Assembly (NCBI RefSeq): GCF_014205055.1 | Contig: NZ_JACHMS010000001.1 | Location: 7,778,501 to 7,842,500, forward strand | Direction of reading: 5' to 3' | Source: Streptomyces luteogriseus | GTDB taxonomy: Bacteria > Actinomycetota > Actinomycetes > Streptomycetales > Streptomycetaceae | DNA length: 64,000 nt | Part shown: positions 42,270-51,200 of the stretch, piece by piece | Position numbering within the stretch: position 1 is the stretch's first letter | Layout of the letters: every line of letters starts with the position of its first letter | The notes under the pieces: model-generated | The model's input: only the letters and a program-made list of their open reading frames with translations | Told to the model about the DNA's origin: nothing | Databases searched by the model: none | Translations under genes and position numbers: made by a program

Positions 42270-43385
42270 ATGTCCTTGTCCCCCGCCCGCCGCCGCGTGG
42301 CCGTCGTCGGCACCGGTGCCATCGTGAGCGGCAGTCATCTGCCCGCGCTGCGCGCCCACTCCGACCGGGTGGAACTGGTGGCCGCCGTCGACGTGGACCA
42401 GGAGCGGCTCGACGCCTTCCGTGAGCTGGCCGGTGAGCGGGTCGCCGGGTTCACCTCGGTGGACGCGATGCTGGACGCCGTACGCCCCGACCTGGTCCTC
42501 ATCGGGACGCCGCCCTCCCTGCACCGGGACCAGACGGTGGCCGCGCTGAAGGCGGGCGCCTGGGTGCTGTGCGAGAAGCCGCTGACCCTGTCGCTCGCCG
42601 AGTACGACGACATCGCCGCCGCCGAGGAGGCGTCCGGCGCCTACGCGGCGGTCGTCTTCCAGCACCGCTACGGATCCGGCGCCGTGCACGCCCGCGAGCT
42701 GATCACGAGCGGCGAGCTGGGCGCCCCTCGGGTCGCGCACTGCCAGACCACCTGGCACCGGGACGCCGCGTACTACGCCGTGCCGTGGCGCGGGAAGTGG
42801 GCCAGCGAGGGCGGCGGCCCCACCATGGGCCACGGCATCCACCAGTACGACCTGATGCTGCACCTGCTCGGCGAGTGGGAGGAGATCCAGGCGATGGCAG
42901 CGCGCCTGGTCCACGACACCGAGAGCGAGGACGTCTCCACCGCCCTGGTGCGGTTCAGGAGCGGCGCCCTCGCCACCGTCGTCAACAGCGTGCTCTCCCC
43001 GGACGAGGTGAGCCGCATCCGCATCGACTGCGCCGACGCCACGGTCGAGCTCACCCACCTGTACGGCCACAGCAACGACAGCTGGGCCTACACCCCGGCC
43101 CCGCACGTCGCCTCCGAGCGCGCCACCGCCTGGCGCACTCCCGCCACCGAGGTGCCCAGCTCGCACACCGCCCAGCTGGGCGCGCTCCTCGACGCCTACG
43201 ACACCGGCACCCGGCCCCCTGGCAGCGGCCACGACGCCCGCGCCACCCTGGAGTTCGCCGCCGCGCTGTACAAGGCGGCGTTCACCGGCCGCTCGGTGCG
43301 CGCGGGCGAGATCGGCCCCGGCGACCCCTTCTACGAGGCCATGCACGGCGAGTACCCCGACTGGGCCCCCAAGGAGCGCGCATGA
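42270..43385 (+). CDS. Gfo/Idh/MocA-family NAD(P)-dependent sugar dehydrogenase
   Basis: The product is 371 residues from the ATG at 42270 (GAGGAG upstream). It has the N-terminal Rossmann motif VAVVGTGAIVSGSHLPALRA (about 10-29) and the catalytic EKP motif at 102-104 (VLCEKPLTLS). The second-domain signature WASEGGGPTMGHGIHQYDLM follows, with H in GHGIHQYD a likely active-site residue. These enzymes oxidise or reduce a hydroxyl of a sugar or inositol in the cytoplasm. It is the first gene of an operon whose next genes encode a DUF6807 protein, a cupin and an ABC importer. The sugar is not known. Confidence 0.92.
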   Translation: MSLSPARRRVAVVGTGAIVSGSHLPALRAHSDRVELVAAVDVDQERLDAFRELAGERVAGFTSVDAMLDAVRPDLVLIGTPPSLHRDQTVAALKAGAWVLCEKPLTLSLAEYDDIAAAEEASGAYAAVVFQHRYGSGAVHARELITSGELGAPRVAHCQTTWHRDAAYYAVPWRGKWASEGGGPTMGHGIHQYDLMLHLLGEWEEIQAMAARLVHDTESEDVSTALVRFRSGALATVVNSVLSPDEVSRIRIDCADATVELTHLYGHSNDSWAYTPAPHVASERATAWRTPATEVPSSHTAQLGALLDAYDTGTRPPGSGHDARATLEFAAALYKAAFTGRSVRAGEIGPGDPFYEAMHGEYPDWAPKERA

Positions 43386-44299
43386 CCATCCGCGTCACCC
43401 ACACGCACGGCGAGGACATCACCGTCACCGCAGGCGGCACGGAGATCCTCCGCTACGTCTACCGCCCCGACCCGGACCCCTTCGAGTCCCGCAAGCCCTA
43501 TGCCCACCCCGTGCGCACCCTCTCGGGTCGCACGGTCACCGGCTACCGCCCCAACGACCACCGCTGGCACAAGGGCCTGCAGATGACCGCGAGCCATCTG
43601 TCCGGCCAGAACTTCTGGGGCGGCAACAGCTATGTCCACGGCGAGGGTTACCTCCCCCTGCCCGAGCGCGTCGGCTCGATGCGGCACGACGGCTTCGCGG
43701 ACTTCACCGTCGAGGACGACCGCCTCGCCGTCACCGAGAACCTCACCTGGATCGAGAACGGCGGCGAGGAGTGGGCGCGCGAGGTGCGCGGCCTGACCGT
43801 CCACTCGGTGGACGAGGAGGCCGGTTCCTGGGCCCTGGACTGGTCGATCCGCCTCACCAACACCCGTTCCGAGCCCCTGGCCTTCGGCTCCCCGACCACC
43901 GCGGGCCGTGAGATGGCCGGCTACACCGGACTCCAGTGGCGCGGCCCGCGCGACTTCACCGGCGGCACGGTCTTCGCCCCGGACACCGACGCGGCCAAGC
44001 TGATGGGCACCCAGGGCCCCTGGCTCGCCTTCACCACCGAGCACGACGACGTCGACGGCCACTCCACCCTGGTCTTCGCGCACGCGCCCGAGAACCTCGA
44101 CGCGACGTCCCCGATCCACGAGTCGCACTGGTTCGTGCGCTCCGAGCCCTTCCCGACGGTCGCGTTCTCCTGGGCGTTCTTCGAGGAGTTCGAGCTGCCG
44201 CCGGGCGAGTCCTTCGGGTACCGGTACCGCATCGTCGTCGCCGACGGCGCCTGGGACCGCGACCGGGTCGGTACCCACCTGGAGGGCCTGCCGTGGTGA
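43382..44299 (+). CDS. DUF6807 / PmoA-family protein
   Basis: The product is 305 residues. Its ATG overlaps the stop of the dehydrogenase gene by 4 bp (ATGA). The family pattern is visible: LRYVYRPDPDPFESRKPYAH, RPNDHRWHKGLQMTASHLSG, NFWGGNSYVHGEGYLPL and the late VRSEPFPTVAFSWAFFEEF. The conserved histidines in DHRWHKG suggest a catalytic or metal role. The name PmoA comes from wrong transfer of a methane monooxygenase label; the proteins are sugar-locus companions of Gfo/Idh/MocA enzymes and their reaction is not known to me. Here it is firmly locked into the operon. Confidence 0.88.
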   Translation: MTIRVTHTHGEDITVTAGGTEILRYVYRPDPDPFESRKPYAHPVRTLSGRTVTGYRPNDHRWHKGLQMTASHLSGQNFWGGNSYVHGEGYLPLPERVGSMRHDGFADFTVEDDRLAVTENLTWIENGGEEWAREVRGLTVHSVDEEAGSWALDWSIRLTNTRSEPLAFGSPTTAGREMAGYTGLQWRGPRDFTGGTVFAPDTDAAKLMGTQGPWLAFTTEHDDVDGHSTLVFAHAPENLDATSPIHESHWFVRSEPFPTVAFSWAFFEEFELPPGESFGYRYRIVVADGAWDRDRVGTHLEGLPW

Positions 44300-45057
44300 G
44301 CGAGCCGAAACCGGCGGGCCTTCCGCACCCGCTGCCCGGCGCGATCGGCCTGTCCCACCTCAGCGCCTACGACTGGGAGGCCGCCGACGGCGTCTGCGGC
44401 GGCAGCCCGCACCTGCACCTGGTGTGCACGGAGGCGTACATCGTCACCGCCGGCCGGGGCGCGGTCCAGACGCTGAGCCCCGACGGCTACCGGGACATCC
44501 CCCTCGCAGCCGGCTCGATCGCCTGGTTCACGCCGGGCACCGTGCACCGCATGGTGCAGGGCGGCGATCTGCGCATCACCGTGCTGATGCAGAACAGCGG
44601 CCTGCCCGAGGCCGGGGACGCCGTGTTCACCTTCCCGCCCGAGGTGCTCGCCGACCCCGACCGGTACGCCGCCGCCGCTGCCCTGCCGCCCGGAACCGGA
44701 CCGGAGACGGCGACGGCCGCCCGGCGCCGCAGGGACCTCGCCGTCGAGGGCTACCTCGGGCTGCGCGAGGCCCTCGTGGCCGGCGACAACGGCCCGTACC
44801 TGGAGTTCCAGCGGGCCGCCGCCCGGATCGTCCGCGACAAGGTTCCCACCTGGCGGAAGCTGTGGCGGGAGGGCGCCCTGGCCACCGCGGAGCGCACCGG
44901 CGCCCAGCTCGACGCCCTGGCCGCCGGAGAACCCGGCTACCTCGGCGAGGCCACCGCCCACGAGGCCGCGCCCACCCGGCTCGGCGGCTTCGGCATGTGC
45001 GGCCGGCGCGACGAATACGCGCTGCCGGGGACCACGCTGCCCCACCAGCAGGAGTAG
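44293..45057 (+). CDS. Cupin-domain protein
   Basis: The product is 254 residues from the GTG at 44293, with GGAGG 12 bp upstream at 44281; it overlaps the previous gene by 7 bp. The cupin metal-binding motif is GGSPHLHLVCTEAYIVTAGR (H-x-H-x4-E), and the second cupin motif ends WFTPGTVHRMV. About 110 helical residues follow (LAVEGYLGLREALVAGDNGP, VPTWRKLWREGALATAE) that I cannot place. It may act as a sugar isomerase, epimerase or sensor within the pathway. The 60-bp gap after it holds GAGGAGAGGAG, the ribosome-binding site of the binding-protein gene. Confidence 0.83.
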   Translation: MVSEPKPAGLPHPLPGAIGLSHLSAYDWEAADGVCGGSPHLHLVCTEAYIVTAGRGAVQTLSPDGYRDIPLAAGSIAWFTPGTVHRMVQGGDLRITVLMQNSGLPEAGDAVFTFPPEVLADPDRYAAAAALPPGTGPETATAARRRRDLAVEGYLGLREALVAGDNGPYLEFQRAAARIVRDKVPTWRKLWREGALATAERTGAQLDALAAGEPGYLGEATAHEAAPTRLGGFGMCGRRDEYALPGTTLPHQQE

Positions 45058-45117
45058 CGGCGGCAAGGGGGGACCGGGGGGTCTCAGCCAATCTCCGAGG
45101 AGAGGAGTGACCTCGGC

Positions 45118-46401
45118 ATGCCCGGACACAGGACAAAGGGGTTCTGCGCGTCGGCCGCCGCACTGGCACTGTGCGCCGTGCTGGCGGGCTGCGGAGGATC
45201 CGGGGAGTCCGCCGGAGGCGGCAAGATCGTGCTGCGCTACACGTGGTGGGGCAACCCCGACCGCGCGGAACGCACCGAGCAGGCCGTCGCGCTGTTCGAG
45301 AAGCAGCACCCGGACGTCGACGTGTCGACGTCGTTCTCCGGCTACGACGCCTACAAGCAGAAGCTCGCCACCCAGGCCGCGGGCGGCGACGCCCCCGACG
45401 TGATGCAGCTGGACTACCGCCAGATCGACCAGTACGCCACCGGCGGCGTCCTGCTGGACCTGGCGGAACAGAAGTCCGTCCTGCGCACCTCCGAGATCGA
45501 CCGGGGCCTGCTCGCCACCGGCCGCGTCGACGACGTCCAGTACGCGATCCCGCAGGGCCGCGGCACCGAGACCGTCGCCTACGACGTCCGGACGTGGAAG
45601 GAGTCGGGCGTCCCACTGCCCGGCAAGAGCTGGACCTGGAGCGAGTGGGCCGACACCATGCGGGCCCTCGCGAAGAAGACCGGCAAGCCCGGGGCGACCG
45701 ACCCCGGCCAGAGCGAGGACGCCTTCGAGGTCTGGCTGCGCGGCCAGGGCAAGGCCCTCTACACGAAGGGCGGCGGACTCGGCTTCACGGCCGCCGACCT
45801 CACCCGCTGGTGGACCTTCACCGACAAGCTGCGCCGCGAGGGCGCCGTGTCGCCCGCCGAGCAGACCACCCAGCTCGACGGTTCCGTGGAGAACACCCCG
45901 CTGGGGCGCGGCACGTCCGTCACCGACGCCAACTGGGACGCCCCGGCGAGCGGCTTCGTCGCCCTGATACCGACCGGCGTCGCCCTCGCGCCCATGCCGT
46001 CCGGCGAGGACGGCACACCCGGCCAGTACTTCAAGCCGTCCATGTTCCTGGGCGTCTCGGCCGGCACCGGCCACCCGAAGGAGGCGGCCCAGCTCGTCGA
46101 CTTCATGATCAACGACCCCGAGGCCGCGAAGATCCTCGGCGCGAGCCGCGGCATCCCCGTCAACGAGACGATCCGTGCCGAGACCGGCCCGCGGCTCAAG
46201 GACTTTGACAAGACCATCGCCGGCTTCCAGGCGTCCCTGGAGGGCAAGCTCAAGGACCCGCCCCAGGCCCCGCCGTCGGGCGACAACGCCCTGCAGAGCA
46301 CCTTCCAGCGCGACTACGACCAGGTCTCCTACGCGCGCATGTCGCCCCGCGAAGCGGCCGAGAACTACGTCACCGAGGCGAAGGCGGAGCTGAGGTCATG
46401 A
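45118..46401 (+). CDS. ABC sugar importer solute-binding lipoprotein
   Basis: The product is 427 residues from the ATG at 45118. The lipoprotein signal peptide ends VLAGC (C25). The family 1 solute-binding fold is shown by LRYTWWGNPDRAERTEQAVA, GGDAPDVMQLDYRQIDQYA, RGTETVAYDVRTWKESGV and DANWDAPASGFVALIPTG. It binds the operon's sugar outside the membrane. The stop overlaps the first permease start (ATGA), so supply of the three importer parts is coupled. No ATPase gene is present; the shared MsiK ATPase is the likely partner. Confidence 0.94.
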   Translation: MPGHRTKGFCASAAALALCAVLAGCGGSGESAGGGKIVLRYTWWGNPDRAERTEQAVALFEKQHPDVDVSTSFSGYDAYKQKLATQAAGGDAPDVMQLDYRQIDQYATGGVLLDLAEQKSVLRTSEIDRGLLATGRVDDVQYAIPQGRGTETVAYDVRTWKESGVPLPGKSWTWSEWADTMRALAKKTGKPGATDPGQSEDAFEVWLRGQGKALYTKGGGLGFTAADLTRWWTFTDKLRREGAVSPAEQTTQLDGSVENTPLGRGTSVTDANWDAPASGFVALIPTGVALAPMPSGEDGTPGQYFKPSMFLGVSAGTGHPKEAAQLVDFMINDPEAAKILGASRGIPVNETIRAETGPRLKDFDKTIAGFQASLEGKLKDPPQAPPSGDNALQSTFQRDYDQVSYARMSPREAAENYVTEAKAELRS

Positions 46402-47336
46402 CCACCACCGCGATCCCCCCGGAGGCGAGGCACGCTCCCGCCGCGGCCTCGAAGCGCCGCCCCAAGCGCGAACGCGAGGGCGCCGCCTGGGTGTTCCTCT
46501 CACCCTGGGTGCTCGGCGCGATCGTCCTGACACTGCTGCCGATGGCCGTGTCGCTGTACCTGTCGTTCACCGACTACGACCTGTTCAACCCGCCGAAGTG
46601 GGTGGGCCTGCGCAACTACGTGCAGATGTTCACCGAGGACCCGCGCTACTGGCGCTCGGTCGTGACGACCCTGACGTACGTCGTCATCGCCGTGCCCCTC
46701 CAACTGGCGCTCGCCCTCGTCGTCGCGCTGGCCCTGAAGGGCATGAAGCGCGGCAAGGGCTTCTACCGCTCCGCGTTCTACGCCCCGTCCCTGCTCGGCG
46801 CGTCGATGTCCATCGCGCTCGTCTGGCGGGCGGTCTTCAACGACGGCGGCACGGTCGACAACCTGCTCGGCACCGGCGGCTGGGTCAACAGGCCCGGCTG
46901 GGCGCTGCTCGCCGTCGCCCTGCTGACGGTGTGGCAGTTCGGCGCGCCGATGGTCATCTTCCTCGCCGGCCTCCAGCAGATACCGGCCGAGCTCTACGAG
47001 GCGGCGGCGGTCGACGGGGCCGGGAAATGGCGGCAGTTCCTGTCCGTCACCGTGCCGATGCTGTCCCCGGTGCTGTTCTTCAACCTGGTCCTGCAGACCA
47101 TCCAGGCCTTCCAGGTGTTCACCCCCGCCTTCGCGGTCAGCGCGGGCAAGGGCGGACCGGCCGACTCGACCCTCGTCTACACCATGTACCTCTACGACCG
47201 CGGCTTCGTCGCCTCCCACATGGGCTACGCCTCCGCCATGGCCTGGGTGTTGCTGCTGGTGATCGGCATCGTCACGGCGGTGCTGTTCCGCACTTCGCGC
47301 TCCTGGGTCTTCTACGCCTCCGAGGGGGACCGGTGA
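46398..47336 (+). CDS. ABC sugar importer permease (MalF/CUT1 type)
   Basis: The product is 312 residues with six membrane segments, starting near residue 30 (VFLSPWVLGAIVLTLLPMAV). The EAA loop ELYEAAAVDGAGKWRQFLSV docks the ATPase. It overlaps the binding-protein gene upstream (4 bp) and the second permease downstream (4 bp), so all are one operon. Confidence 0.94.
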   Translation: MTTTAIPPEARHAPAAASKRRPKREREGAAWVFLSPWVLGAIVLTLLPMAVSLYLSFTDYDLFNPPKWVGLRNYVQMFTEDPRYWRSVVTTLTYVVIAVPLQLALALVVALALKGMKRGKGFYRSAFYAPSLLGASMSIALVWRAVFNDGGTVDNLLGTGGWVNRPGWALLAVALLTVWQFGAPMVIFLAGLQQIPAELYEAAAVDGAGKWRQFLSVTVPMLSPVLFFNLVLQTIQAFQVFTPAFAVSAGKGGPADSTLVYTMYLYDRGFVASHMGYASAMAWVLLLVIGIVTAVLFRTSRSWVFYASEGDR

Positions 47337-48193
47337 CCTCGACGACCGTTGCCCACAAGCCCGTTCGGTGGGGCCGCGTCGCCCTGCACGTGGGCTGCCT
47401 GCTCGCCCTGCTGGTGATGCTGTACCCCCTGGCTTGGCTGCTGGCCACCTCGCTCAAACCCGCCGACGAGGTCATCGCGAGCCTCGACCTGCTGCCCGGC
47501 CACCTGGAATGGTCCAACTACGAGACCGCTCTGGCCGGGGTCAACGACGTCTCCATCTGGCGGCTGCTCGGCAACTCCCTGCTGATCGCGGGCGGCGCGG
47601 TCCTCGGCAACGTCATCAGCTGCTCGCTCGCCGCGTACGCGTTCGCCCGCCTCAGGTTCCGCTTCCGCGGGCCGCTGTTCGCCTTCATGATCGCCACGAT
47701 CATGCTGCCGCACCACGCGGTGCTGATCCCGCAGTACATCATCTTCAACCAGCTCGGCCTGGTGAACACCTACTGGCCGCTGATCCTGCCGAAGTTCCTC
47801 GCCACCGAGGCGTTCTTCGTCTTCCTCATCGTGCAGTTCATGCGCGGACTGCCGCGCGAACTGGAGGAGGCGGCCCGGATCGACGGCTGCGGGCCCTTCC
47901 GCAGCTTCTTCCAGGTGGTGCTGCCGCTCACCCGGCCGGCCCTGATCACCACCGCCATCTTCACGTTCATCTGGACCTGGAACGACTTCTTCACCCAGCT
48001 CATCTACCTCTTCGACCCGGACAAGTTCACCCTCACCCTGGCGCTGCGCTCCTTCGTGGACGCCTCCAGCACCTCCGCGTTCGGCCCGATGTTCGCCCTG
48101 TCGGTGATCGCGCTGCTGCCGATCGTGCTGTTCTTCCTCGCCTTCCAGCGGTTCCTGGTGGAGGGCATGGCCAGCTCAGGAGTCAAGGGGTGA
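47333..48193 (+). CDS. ABC sugar importer permease (MalG/CUT1 type)
   Basis: The product is 286 residues from the GTG at 47333 (GTGA overlap). Six membrane segments and the EAA loop ELEEAARIDGCGPFRSFFQV identify the MalG-type partner. The WTWNDFFTQLIYLFDPDKFT stretch is usual for sugar permeases. The stop overlaps the start of the YesL-like gene by 4 bp. Confidence 0.94.
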   Translation: MTSTTVAHKPVRWGRVALHVGCLLALLVMLYPLAWLLATSLKPADEVIASLDLLPGHLEWSNYETALAGVNDVSIWRLLGNSLLIAGGAVLGNVISCSLAAYAFARLRFRFRGPLFAFMIATIMLPHHAVLIPQYIIFNQLGLVNTYWPLILPKFLATEAFFVFLIVQFMRGLPRELEEAARIDGCGPFRSFFQVVLPLTRPALITTAIFTFIWTWNDFFTQLIYLFDPDKFTLTLALRSFVDASSTSAFGPMFALSVIALLPIVLFFLAFQRFLVEGMASSGVKG

Positions 48194-48792
48194 GCGGGAT
48201 GCCGACACGTGAGGCGGGCGAGGTGTTCGGCCCCCGCATGACCCTGTTCGCCGATGTGCTGAGCATCGGACTCGCCACGGCGGTGGCGTGCCTGCCCCTC
48301 GTCACCGTCCCGGCCGCGCTGTCGACGGCGTGTGCCGTGCTGCGCGGGGCGGGGAGGGACCAACCCGTCACCGCGGGGCGGTACGTCGCCCTGCTGCGAC
48401 GGAGGTTGCGCGCGGGTGACCTGGCGGCGGGAGCCGTGGCCCTCGCGGGCCTGCTGCTGCTCGCCGCCGATCTGGCGCTGGCCCGGGCCGGGTTGCCGGG
48501 GGCACCGCTGTTCGCGGTCGCGGCCGCGGTGATCGGCGGGTGCGCGGCGCTGGTCGGCCTGCGGGCCTGCGGACGCCCGGAGTCGCTCACCGACTGGCGT
48601 GCGGCGGTGCGCGGAGCCGGGCGCGACGCCGTGGCCGACGTGGGCGGCAGCGGCCTGGTCCTGCTCGCCGTCGCGACGGCCGCGCTCTGCGCCTGGATGC
48701 TGCTGCCGCTGGCCTTCCTCGCGCCCGGGCCATTGGCCCTGGCGCTGACTGCCGTCGACGTGCGCCGGTCCGCTGGGGTCCTTCTTCACTAG
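48190..48792 (+). CDS. YesL-like (DUF624-type) membrane protein
   Basis: The product is 200 residues from the GTG at 48190, overlapping the permease stop (GTGA). Five hydrophobic segments are visible. The N-terminal part (LFADVLSIGLATAVACLPLV followed by TVPAALSTACAVLRG) resembles DUF624/YesL proteins, which accompany sugar ABC importers in many Gram-positive loci and have no proven role. It closes the operon; no hairpin is obvious in the 120 bp after it. Confidence 0.78.
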   Translation: MSGMPTREAGEVFGPRMTLFADVLSIGLATAVACLPLVTVPAALSTACAVLRGAGRDQPVTAGRYVALLRRRLRAGDLAAGAVALAGLLLLAADLALARAGLPGAPLFAVAAAVIGGCAALVGLRACGRPESLTDWRAAVRGAGRDAVADVGGSGLVLLAVATAALCAWMLLPLAFLAPGPLALALTAVDVRRSAGVLLH

Positions 48793-48913
48793 TGCTGTGA
48801 CCGGGAAGGTTTCGCCGGGAAGGTGTGCTCGTTCCATCCCGCGGTCGGGGCATTCGAAGGCCAGGTCTCCCGCAGGGGTCGGTGTGGCCGGCTGCTGCGG
48901 GACCACATGGTTG

Positions 48914-49372
48914 TCAGCGGGGCTGATAGTTGATAGTTCCGAGGGGCCAGTTCGTGGACAGCCACGTCGTGACGGCCGCATGCAAGGGCGCGTCCAGCTC
49001 GGCTCTGTCGGCACGGACCCAGGAGCGGACGTCGGTGTCATGGTCTTCGTCGCGGGAGGGGTAGATATAGACGCAACCGATCACCTCACCACCAGCGGTC
49101 TCGATGACTGTGTAGGTGAACCCGCGGCGCTGAGCGAAGTCGTCCGCGTGACGCTGCAGGTCGGCGAGGTTCGCCTCCAGGGCCATCCCGTCCGCAGGAG
49201 GCCATCCTCGGTCCTGGAAGCCCGGGGTCGCACGGATGTGCTCGATGCTGCTGGTCCAGGCGGCGTGGTCGGCGGCGTTGTGCCGGGGCCCCAAAGGCTC
49301 CAGACGGAACTGCGGGGTGATCAGGTCCGCGGGGACGACGAAGTCGTCGGGGACGAGGGCATGGTCAGTCAT
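48914..49372 (-). CDS. GNAT-like N-acetyltransferase
   Basis: The product is 152 residues from the ATG at 49372. The fold follows GNAT order: FRLEPLGPRHNAADHAAWTS, FTYTVIETAGGEVIGCVYIY (the beta-4/5 region) and RAELDAPLHAAVTTWLSTNW. The usual acetyl-CoA loop (Q/RxxGxG/A) is weak, so activity is less certain. Substrate unknown. It is a single gene between a convergent operon end and the PAP2 gene, whose terminator lies just upstream at 49441-49465. Confidence 0.7.
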   Translation of the reverse strand: MTDHALVPDDFVVPADLITPQFRLEPLGPRHNAADHAAWTSSIEHIRATPGFQDRGWPPADGMALEANLADLQRHADDFAQRRGFTYTVIETAGGEVIGCVYIYPSRDEDHDTDVRSWVRADRAELDAPLHAAVTTWLSTNWPLGTINYQPR

Positions 49373-49440
49373 GGGGCCGAGACTATGAGGCAGGGCTCAA
49401 GGGTTGCACCTGGATTGATCACGCCGCTCGCGGCCTCTCC

Positions 49441-49465
49441 GTGCGCTGACGGTTGGTCAGCGCAC
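49441..49465. terminator. Hairpin between the PAP2 and GNAT genes
   Basis: GTGCGCTGAC (49441-49450) pairs exactly with GTCAGCGCAC (49456-49465) across loop GGTTG. It fits a terminator for the minus-strand PAP2 gene, although it lies about 230 bp after its stop. Confidence 0.6.
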
Positions 49466-49628
49466 TGACGGGCTCGCCCGCGCGCGTCACCGGGCGCGGG
49501 GCTGGTGACGCGCCGGCCGGGACCACGGCTGACCCCCGCACGGCCGACCGGCGAACGCCTGCCGGTTCAGCCGCGTACGAGCCACGGGACTGAGTCACGC
49601 ACGAACTCGAAACCCTCGGCTCAGCCCC

Positions 49629-49710
49629 GGGCTCAGCGCGCGCACCCCTGGCTCGACCGCGAGCGCCCCCGGCTCAACCGCGAGCGCCCCGGTTCAGCCG
49701 CGTACGAACC
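49629..49710. repeat. Degenerate 20-21-bp tandem repeat running into the 3' end of the PAP2 gene
   Basis: About four units resemble GGCTCRACCGCGAGCGCCCC: 49629-49649, 49650-49670, 49671-49690 and 49691-49710. The last unit contains the PAP2 stop codon and last codons. A further copy of TTCAGCCGCGTACGA occurs at about 49566. The rest of the 49373-49693 gap has only the hairpin at 49441 and no gene. Confidence 0.55.
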
Positions 49711-50395
49711 CGCCGATGCTGATCCGTGGCCATGAACGGGCCGCCGTCAGGAGTGCCTGGGTTCTGGCCGACGGTGTGGCCGCCGCTGCCGCCAGGGCCG
49801 CTGCCGCGCTCGCGATGCCGAGGACCGCGCCCGCCGCCACGTCGCCCGGGTAGTGCACGCCCGTGTGGACGCGGGAGTAGCCGACGGCGCCGGCCAGCGC
49901 CCCGAGCGGGACCGCCGCCGGGGGCAGGACCACACCGACGGCGGTGGCGAACGCGACCGCGGACGCCGTGTGCCCGGACGGGAACGACGCCGAGGTCGGC
50001 ATCTTGACGTGCCGGTCCACCGTCACCCGGGCGGCCTCCCGGTCGGGCCGAGCCCGGCGCACCAGCCGCTTGCCGAGGAGGTTGGCGGAGGCCGATGCCA
50101 CCGCGATCGCGCCGACACCGGCGAGAGCGGCCTTGCGCGGCCGCTTGCCGGCCAGGGCCAGGGCGGCGGCGATGGCGAAGGAGATCTTGGAGTGGTCGGC
50201 CGCGTGCGACAGGTGACGCAGCGTGCGGTCCAGGGTCGGCGTGGGGGTGGCGGCCACCGCCGCGTACAGGGCGCCGTCCACGGCCCTGAGATCACCGAAC
50301 ACGGCGCCCAGGAGCCGGCCGGGTCCGCCCGCGGAGTCCCGGGCGTTCTGGAGCGGACGGGGGGCGTCCGCGTTCGTGGTCCTCGGATCGGTCAT
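49694..50395 (-). CDS. PAP2-family phosphatase (membrane lipid phosphatase type)
   Basis: The product is 233 residues from the ATG at 50395 (GGGAG upstream). The three acid phosphatase motifs are present: KRLVRRARPDR (K-x6-RP, about 115-125), SFPSGHTAS (about 143-151) and SRVHTGVHYPGDV (about 182-194). Hydrophobic segments surround them. Such enzymes dephosphorylate phosphatidate, undecaprenyl diphosphate or similar lipids. The final residues (GFVRG) come from a degenerate repeat that continues past the stop. It is divergent from the methyltransferase gene. Confidence 0.9.
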   Translation of the reverse strand: MTDPRTTNADAPRPLQNARDSAGGPGRLLGAVFGDLRAVDGALYAAVAATPTPTLDRTLRHLSHAADHSKISFAIAAALALAGKRPRKAALAGVGAIAVASASANLLGKRLVRRARPDREAARVTVDRHVKMPTSASFPSGHTASAVAFATAVGVVLPPAAVPLGALAGAVGYSRVHTGVHYPGDVAAGAVLGIASAAAALAAAAATPSARTQALLTAARSWPRISIGGFVRG

Positions 50396-50531
50396 GTGCT
50401 TCTCCCCGCAGTGGCCTTCCCCAGCAAGGTACCGGCTCACGCCCGGCGCACGCTCGGCGCCCCTGCGAGCCGGTACCTCACGGGTGCCCAGACGGCGGAC
50501 GGCCACCCCGGTGAGCCGGGACACTGACCGC

Positions 50532-51188
50532 ATGTCCTTCCTGCCACGCCGCGCCCTGCGCGCACTGGAGCGTTTCCACGCCGCCCGCCCCTGGGACCAC
50601 AACGCCCGTTTCCACCGCTGGATCCTGCGGCAGCTCCCCGAGCGGGTGGGCAGTGCCCTGGACGTGGGCTGCGGCAGCGGAGACCTGGCCCGGCTGCTGG
50701 CCGGCCGGGCGGAGCGCGTGCACGGGATCGACGCCGACCCGGAGATCACCGTCCGGGCGCGGGAGCTGACGCCCGCGGCGGCCCCGGTGACGTACGCGGA
50801 GGCCGACGCGCTCACCGGGCTCGGTGACCAGTCGTACGACGTCATCACCTGCGTCGCCGTCGTCCACCATCTGCCGTTGCCCCGGGCCCTCGAGGCCTTC
50901 CGTGACCATCTGGCCCCCGGCGGCACCCTGGTGATCGTCGGAGTGTCCCGGGAGCGGACGCCCGTCGACCACCTGCTCGGCATCGCGTCGATACCGCTGA
51001 ACATCGTCATGGCGTTGCTGAAGAACCGGGGCCGTACGGCGCCGCGCCCGGTCTCGATGACGGCCCGCACCTGCCCGGCGGACCTGACCTTCACCGAGGT
51101 CGTGCGCGAGGCGCGGGCCGTCCTCCCCGGCGTTCGCCTGCGCCGCCGGCTGTTCTGGCGCTACACGCTGGTGTGGCGTCACCGCTGA
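50532..51188 (+). CDS. SAM-dependent class I methyltransferase
   Basis: The product is 218 residues from the ATG at 50532. The SAM-binding motif is ALDVGCGSGDLARLLAG (about 42-58). HGIDADPEITVRAREL supplies the acidic loop, YDVITCVAVVHHLPLP motif IV, and LAPGGTLVIVGVSRERTPV motif VI. A hydrophobic stretch (LLGIASIPLNIVMALL) may touch the membrane. The substrate cannot be predicted; UbiE-like and antibiotic-tailoring enzymes share this pattern. A GTG at 50511 would add seven residues. The gene converges on copA with 12 bp between. Confidence 0.87.
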   Translation: MSFLPRRALRALERFHAARPWDHNARFHRWILRQLPERVGSALDVGCGSGDLARLLAGRAERVHGIDADPEITVRARELTPAAAPVTYAEADALTGLGDQSYDVITCVAVVHHLPLPRALEAFRDHLAPGGTLVIVGVSRERTPVDHLLGIASIPLNIVMALLKNRGRTAPRPVSMTARTCPADLTFTEVVREARAVLPGVRLRRRLFWRYTLVWRHR

Positions 51189-51200
51189 CCCGCCGACGCC

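Noticed and set aside
48793..48913. Possible insertion-sequence scar (TAGTGCTGTGACCGGGAAGG) after the YesL-like gene
   Set aside because: It faintly resembles ends of Streptomyces insertion elements, but no matching second end, target duplication or transposase fragment was found.
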